The notes under the pieces: generated by a model
Told to the model about the DNA's origin: nothing
What the model saw: the letters and a program-made list of their open reading frames with translations, nothing else
Database searches by the model: none
Made by a program: the position numbers and the translations under genes
Shown: positions 57,604 to 64,000 of the stretch, in pieces
Position numbering within the stretch: position 1 is the stretch's first letter
Layout: every line of letters begins with the position of its first letter
Source of the DNA: Riptortus pedestris
Lineage: Eukaryota; Arthropoda; Insecta; Hemiptera; Alydidae
DNA: 64,000 bases
Direction of reading: 5' to 3'
NCBI GenBank assembly: GCA_019009955.1
Contig: JADPXZ010000011.1
Coordinates: 36,156-100,155, forward strand

Positions 57604-60359
57604 CTGAAACAAAACAATTTAATAAGTCAAGCGATAATTAAAATTGTACAAATATTTCAGGTATAGCTTACTTAGAAGATTGTGATATTGCACGGGTAAG
57701 AGTAATTACTAGAAACACTCACTAATTTATGACAAAACGGAAATTTAAATAGCCATAAATCCAACCCACTACCATATTACAGAGGGAGGGGGGAGTGAAA
57801 GGGGTTGATGTCAAAACTTATACAATTTTACATTCGCTCAGTATCTTGCACCAGGAGAAATACATTCCAAAATAATTCAGTTAAAAAATCACTGACCAGT
57901 TGAAGATGAGAAATGTAATATAGACTAAAAAACATAATGTCCCATTTTGAAAATGTCTTCAGCTTATATTATGCATATGCTCTTCAACTCTAAAGGTCAC
58001 AATAAAACCCAAAAATAAATTGGAAAAGAGATAAAAGTGCATTGTAACTATTCGGCTTCATTAACAACTGTCTGTGTATATTATATCATCGTTGATAACT
58101 TATGTTCTTGATAGCTTGTGTATATAAATTAATAAATCAAGTGACAAGAATAATTATGCTACTTATTGTCCTGTAAATATACTGTATAATAGGGAGAGGG
58201 TAGTCAAAAATAAGCTAATCTAACAACTTATAATATTGATCCAAATCTAGGATTCAAGGGCATTTATTTATTAGTCCTTGGTGATCAATTCTTTTATTTG
58301 GAATATAAAGGTATATTTAAAAAAAAAGAGGTTACATAACATACATTTGTATTGTTTAACTTAAGCTTTAGAAAGTATTAGCCATATCGAAAAAAAACAA
58401 CAATATAGTCTCATTTTTTTATATATCTCTATACTCCAAATAAAAAATTCGATCACCAAAGAATTAATAAATGCCCCTGAATCCTAGTTTTGATTCAAGA
58501 CATTAGGTTCTGTACTATGTTAGACACAAGAGGCCTTCAACACTATATGAAAGATTCAAATTAAGTGTAAAGCAGGGTGCCAGTCCTCATCTCACTGTTC
58601 TAATAGTTCAATTGAAATCTTCCTCTTAGAAGTAACAAAGTGTAAAATGAAATGATAATGAATAGATAATCTGCGCGTGGATTGCTGTGGTAGATGACCA
58701 GTCATCGACTAGCAGCTGAGCAAATGATTTTTGTAATCAGGAAGCAATGACAACTATTCACCAAATCCCTTGCAATGAATAAAAGAGCCTAATGACTCTA
58801 TCTTGAAACAAGTAATCTCCTCAATAAAATAGCTTCACAAATCAATAAGTGAAGTCTATTTAAATGTACATATATATAAAATACCAGTGCTATATTAACA
58901 TCTTGTGTGAGCTAAATTGTACATTACCTCTGTTGAGTATAGGATGATAAAGCTCCTTTGGGCATCAAGATGAAAAATGATGTGCAAGTAAACTGTATTA
59001 TGCACTAAACAATAACAGATAATATCCTTCAATGCTACTGAAGGGAAGCATTCATAGAGTTAATTATAAAATTATGGTGGCAATGAAATGAAACTTTTGT
59101 GTGATTACATGGAGATATAAGATTGTGTAAGGTTAAAATTAGACCTGACAATGATTCAAATAATATACATTTAATTATTATGGACAGAAACAGAATTCTT
59201 TGGTTATATAGTCTGTAAGAACAGACCATATATAAACAAAGAGGGAGGAAGCAGGAGAATTTCATATTACTAAATAATTTTGTTATAATAAATAATGATG
59301 CTGGAGGTCCTACGTTGGAGCCAGAGGTATAAGCAATATAGACTTGACCCTAAGTCAGACAAAACTGAAAACACACATTTCAAATTGGAAAACATATGAA
59401 CATGAACTTTCACGATCTCGAAATTACATATACTATGACACTACTTAAACCACAAACCTACAAGCAGTACACCAAGCACACTTCTTATAATGCAAAACTG
59501 GCCAAGTTCCATCAATGTTTAACTGAGGAAATTCAGAAAAGCTTTAATTACCTTAGTAGTAACGTTGATACATTTTTAGATAATTAGATCCACAAACATG
59601 GCATAAACCATACTCTTGATCAATTTCACATTAAAAATTAAAAGATCACTCTTGACTATGAGCAGAATTATTGAAAAAGAAAAAATGTGCAAACAATCAG
59701 GCTGAAATAATTCAAATTTGTATGTGATTCAAACATCTCATAAACATGAATCTTAAATTGAACAGTACAGACAACAACTCAATGCTTACAACAGCTCAAG
59801 CAAATAAAAAAATACTTCTCTGGGGTTAAAAGCACACTACGAATACAATCTAATTGACAGAAAGAAAGCTGGTAAATACGAACACATACCCATATATCAT
59901 AATTTCAAAAAAAAACATGTGAATAATACATTGAATCAATGAAGTGTTGTCAAGAAAGATGGGAAAGAACAGACAAAGGTTTGCACTAAAAAGCTTCATT
60001 CCAAAAAATTGATAACTTGTAAGACAACTGACTACTGCTCTAGACAAATCACGACTGGGTCTGCAGCTACAAAAACTTAGACAGATTTAAAACTGTGAAG
60101 AAGAGCAGCTGGCCCTGTGATAGAACAACCTGTTGCACATTAACTCTACAACCCCTCACTAACAACACCACTTGGGCTTTACAATTGCAACAAGAAATTA
60201 TAAACAAAGACGGGAGATGGCCAACAAACCGAAACACCTTATTCAAAAAATGCACATCATACTACAGACAATATTCACAATAAATAAAGTAATGAAGTAA
60301 TTAAAGAAATTATGATTTTGTAATCTAATAATACTGTAAACTTATCAATGCAATGGTTA
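57604..60359. other. no gene seen
   Basis: AT-rich, with few recognisable repeats and no open frame bearing a domain. It may be intron of the PWWP gene, whose 5' exons must lie at higher coordinates. Confidence 0.35.
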
Positions 60360-60458
60360 ATTATGACAATTGAGGTCATACTCATGGCGCGATTTTCGAA
60401 AAATTTCTTCAAATGTCTATGGATCCTACCCAGGAGATGACGAAAATGAGGTACGTCC

Positions 60459-60505
<47 letters not shown>

Positions 60506-60905
60506 TATATATAATATTTGTGTGTTGCCGCTCTAGCGGTCGCAATTTTTGTTTGATTTTTACCAAACTCGATATTTAAACGTTTTATGTAAAAAGACTG
60601 GAATGACTGAAATCGGACCAGTGAGAGGGGATTTCGAAAATTCAAAATATCTCCGTTACTATACGTCTGATCGAAAAATTTTATAAAAGCAATCTTATTG
60701 CAAATTAAATTTACTAAAATTATTATTATTAATACATTTATTCTCTATCTTGATTATTAACCGAGATATTTGCATTTTTATTAATTGTAACGGACGAGCT
60801 TCTAATCGTCCCCGCCGAAAGCTAGTTCGGCTGTTTCCGTAACTGTTCGGCACTCATATGGAGATTTCTCTATTGTATAACTTTCCGTGGGAAATCTGCT
60901 TAGTT
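60360..60905 (+). repeat. foldback-arm family repeat, single arm
   Basis: Close match to the right arm of 12881-14451 (cctacccaggagatgacgaa, gcggtcgcaatttttgtttg, ctccgttactat), with (TA)n/(CA)n inside (60463-60512). Ends with the ggaaatctgcttag phrase. Confidence 0.7.
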
Positions 60906-62805
60906 CACGCATAAACGAATGAAATTTATGAAACTTGGTATGTATATTACTACTATTTCAATTTAGACTGTAGGCTATAATAATATTCTCTGAGACGAAC
61001 AGGAGTGGGGGTTATAGTAAGGGAGGTCTGAAATTAAAAATAGCGAAATTTTGTTTCGTACTGCGTTTTCGCCAAATATGCACATAACAAAAGTTGTTTA
61101 GTTTGTTAATTAGAGTAACTTTTGTTATATACCAAAGTATAATTGAATTATTATACTTGGCACAAAAACACATTATATTTGGCACAAAAGACTCAACCGA
61201 ATTAAGCAAAATTCCTCCTTGATAATAATTGGCCTATGTTTAAAAGTTACTTGATGCTTATACTCTTAGCAATGCAGTGTCAGGAATGTGAATAACATTA
61301 ATTATCATAAATAAATAAATAAATAGGATGAACGCTGGGGAGGTGCACCCAGTTATTTCTGGTATTTATTAACTCTGCTCCATTAATATATGATATACTT
61401 TACTGAATACACTTTGTACTATTATGAATATACAATTTACAATCGAGACTTATAAAAGAGTATTTTATTGTGTTTATCACGCACCTAAAACAGCTGTGAC
61501 TGTTGGGCTTTGTACAGCATCAAAGGAAAGGACCTTTCATTCATACATGATTTGGAAGACTGAAGACTTTCTATGTTGATGAATTATGTGGTCAATTAAT
61601 TGACATATATTGACTATATGCTCAAGAGACGGGAAATATAAACATATTGAGGACAGTGAAGCCTTACATAATAATTTTATTATTAGCAAATCCACACCAA
61701 TGACGGGTATAAACCCTAAATACTGGGATGGGGAAATGTCAAAATATTTTGCAAAGTTAAGGCTTGCCAAAAGAGTACAATCACCATTCAAATTGGAATG
61801 AATTGTGGAGCATATCAATATTTCTACGCAAATTACTTTCTCCACACATTGTTTCTGGAGAAATGTATAAAACAAGAGTTAATCTAAATAACAATGTAAA
61901 CAACTTTTGTTATGTGCATGTTTGTTGAAAAACAAATAGACAATGAAATATCGGGAACTTTTATTTCAGGCCTCCCTTATGACCCCCACTTCCGTTCTAA
62001 CCTAAACATTTTAATATAGCTTATAATCATGGAAGAATTAATGCTAATTGACAGACCGAGTTTTGTTAAGTTCGGTTCAATCGTTAGCGCCCAGTAAAAC
62101 AGTTGACTCCCGCTTTAGTTTATAGTGTATATCTCGTTTATACTTTGTTAAAAGACAAAAATGAATGACAAAAGTTAGTCCAAATAACAAAATAAACAAC
62201 TTTTGTTATGGCCATATTTGCCGAAAAACCAATAGGAAACGAAATACCGATATATTTAATTTCTGGCTTTCCTTACAACCCCCACTTCTGCGCGTCCCTA
62301 GAAATGTTGGTATTGCTTGTTATAATGAAAGCGTTAGTACTAATACATACACCTAGTTTTATTTATTTCGGTTAGGTCTTTTGTCCCAAATAAAATTGTT
62401 CACTTCCGCTATAGGTGTTAGCGTATATCTCGTTTATAATTCGGTGTACGAAAAAAGTGTATATAACAAAAGTTACTCTAAGTAACAAAATAAACAACTT
62501 TTGTTATGTGCATATTTGCCGAAAACCCAATAGGAAACGAAATATCTTTAATTTCTGGCTTCCCTTATAACCCCCACTCCTGTTCGTCTCAGAGGATATT
62601 AATATAGCCTAAAGTCTAAGTTGGGTTAGTAGTAATATACATACCAAGTTTCATAAAATTCGGTTCAGCCGTTTATGCGTGAAAAGGTAACAAACAAACA
62701 GACACCAAAGAAACAAAATGCAGTTATGGTGTCTATGAAATGTGAAACGAAAAGTTATCGTGAAATTTCGCGAAAAAAATCAATATACAGACAGAGGTTA
62801 CAATT
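60906..62805. mobile_element. Helitron-like repeats, two opposed partial copies
   Basis: 60906-61790 is in minus orientation (gtatgtatattactacta ... aaccctaaatactggg) and 61790-62805 in plus orientation, ending ggttacaattttatata. They join inside the body, without CTAG ends. Confidence 0.5.
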
Positions 62806-62994
62806 TTATATATATATAGATAGAAGATAGATATATACACACACACACACACAATTTAATGGTGTAGATGGTAGATTTGGTGTGGTATAGATCAAATAAA
62901 CATTTTCAAGGTAAGAACCTTAAAAGATGACATCATCACACAATGTAAGTGCATGTATCACACAGAACAAGTCCAAAGAAAATAATTATTATTA

Positions 62995-63000
<6 letters not shown>

Positions 63001-63060
<60 letters not shown>
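63001..63060. repeat. (TA)n microsatellite
   Basis: About 60 bases of alternating AT directly abutting the 3' end of the SINE at 63061. Confidence 0.95.
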
Positions 63061-63063
<3 letters not shown>

Positions 63064-63265
63064 GTCCACTTTTTGCAACTCAGGGTAATTGGGACGGGTT
63101 ATCTACAAGTCACCACCCTATTCTAGCCAGGGTGGGGCTTAGGACGTTATTTAATGAATTCCGTCACTAAATAATTTCCAGGCAAGAATCGAACTCGCCA
63201 CTCTAGGTTTGCCATGTGAGATTAAAGGCAACGCTTTAACTCACATGGCTAACTTGAGCCCCCCA
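63061..63265 (-). repeat. tRNA-derived SINE
   Basis: On the minus strand, ttagccatgtgag (A-box-like, about 63255-63240) and gagttcgattct (B-box-like, about 63200-63185) are followed by a body with atttagtgacgga and gtagataacccgtcccaatt, ending at the TA repeat. Typical layout of a polymerase III SINE. Confidence 0.7.
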
Positions 63266-63324
63266 AAGAAAATAATATGGGGTAATTAAGCTAAAGTGGT
63301 TCATGACATAACAGCTTTTTGTTT

Positions 63325-63634
63325 ATATGAGGAGGTCTGAAATAAGAATTCGCGATATTTCAAACGTACACATAACGTAGAGTTTATGAATTCAGCAACT
63401 AATTTGCATAGAAATACTGATATGTCGGGAAAGATAAAAATAATGAGCACAGTGAAGTCTTACTGAAAAAATAATTTTATTATTAACAAATCCACAGGAA
63501 CGACAGGTATAAATCCTAAACACCGGGAGGGAGAATGTCAAAATATTGTGCAAAGTAAAACCTTGCAAAAAAAAAAATACCATCTTCATTCAGCCTCAAA
63601 TGAATTCCCGGGCGAAGCTGGGTAACTTAGCTAG
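63325..63634 (-). mobile_element. Helitron-like repeat, CTAG end
   Basis: Ends with cccgggcgaagctggg hairpin region, acttag spacer and CTAG at 63631-63634, then TA-rich DNA. Only the last 300 bases of the family are present. Confidence 0.5.
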
Positions 63635-63734
63635 TATACATATATACTATAAGATGTACCAACATTTCTAGGGGCGAGCAGGAGTAGGGGTTATAAGGGA
63701 AGCAAGAAATGAAAGATCGCTATGTATAATATAT

Positions 63735-63895
63735 GTGGCAGGTTCGATTCCCACCATGGGAAATGCGGGAAATTTATTTAGTGACGGACTGACTAAATAA
63801 ATTCCTTCTTTCCACCCTTGCTAGAAAAGGGTAGATAGACCTGTAGATAACCCGTCCCAATTAGTCATAGGAGCGTAAAGTGGACGTAAATAAAT
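63735..63895 (+). repeat. tRNA-derived SINE, second copy, head truncated
   Basis: ggttcgattcccacc (B box) at 63741-63755, then the same body as 63061-63200 and an aataaataaa tail. The A-box part is missing. Confidence 0.65.
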
Positions 63896-63969
63896 AAAAA
63901 TAACAATATATATATATATATATAAATCCCAGTCACGTTCAAAGATGATGCTCCTGGACTACTACTTAC

Positions 63970-64000
63970 TTGGTTCTTCACCGGAACGGGCACAGTCAAT
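63970..64000 (-). CDS. possible exon at the right edge
   Basis: Minus strand reads CARSGEEPS up to a donor A|gtaagt, with phase 1 in that frame, matching the phase of the gene family. Could be a 5' exon of the PWWP gene. Too little is visible to be sure. Confidence 0.2.

Overview
The window is AT-rich eukaryotic nuclear DNA, almost certainly from an insect. The evidence is spliced genes with GT..AG introns, long (TA)n and (GT)n microsatellites, minisatellites, and a dense mix of LINE, SINE, Penelope-like, piggyBac-like, Polinton/Maverick-like and Helitron-like relics. A hemipteran such as a planthopper is my guess from the repeat content and AT richness; nothing here proves the species.

The genic content is a local family of C2H2 zinc-finger genes. 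(1) Copy 1, + strand, is cut by the left window edge: exons 974-1057, 1554-1628, 5142-5246 and 5617-6140, with 4 fingers. (2) Copy 2 (about 18290-19990, minus strand) is a truncated inverted copy whose 5' part is replaced by a (TA)n tract. (3) Copy 3, + strand, is complete: seven exons from 29424 to 40745 give an uninterrupted 625-residue reading frame ending in 15 near-identical fingers. (4) A diverged relative on the minus strand (57603 down to 49940) joins a PWWP-domain exon, small linker exons and a five-finger terminal exon.

The unifying observation is exon design. All eight small internal exons upstream of the fingers are phase 1-1, so any of them can be skipped or duplicated without breaking the frame. 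The linker exons each carry one psi-K-x-E motif (IKQE, IKNE, IKPE, MKEE, AKTE), the SUMO-attachment consensus. Fingers within copy 3 are nearly identical except at the DNA-contact helix positions -1, 2, 3 and 6. Together this suggests a fast-evolving, modular, probably sumoylated family of DNA-binding proteins.

Region by region: 1-578, piggyBac-like end; 560-6560, gene copy 1 with a LINE in an intron; 8030-12235, repeat and I-like LINE; 12881-14451, large foldback repeat with a tRNA-like loop; 14540-18180, Helitron-like repeats around a Polinton relic and a CARD-like reading frame; 18290-21070, inverted gene copy 2 and LINE; 22045-28840, duplicated first exon, tandem repeats, piggyBac-like MITE, Penelope-like element; 29335-41170, gene copy 3 with a 6.1 kb repeat-filled intron; 41340-49445, repeats, a second LINE, two minisatellites, a third LINE relic; 49940-57603, PWWP/zinc-finger gene; 57610-64000, mostly repeats and unrecognised sequence, with a possible exon at the right edge.
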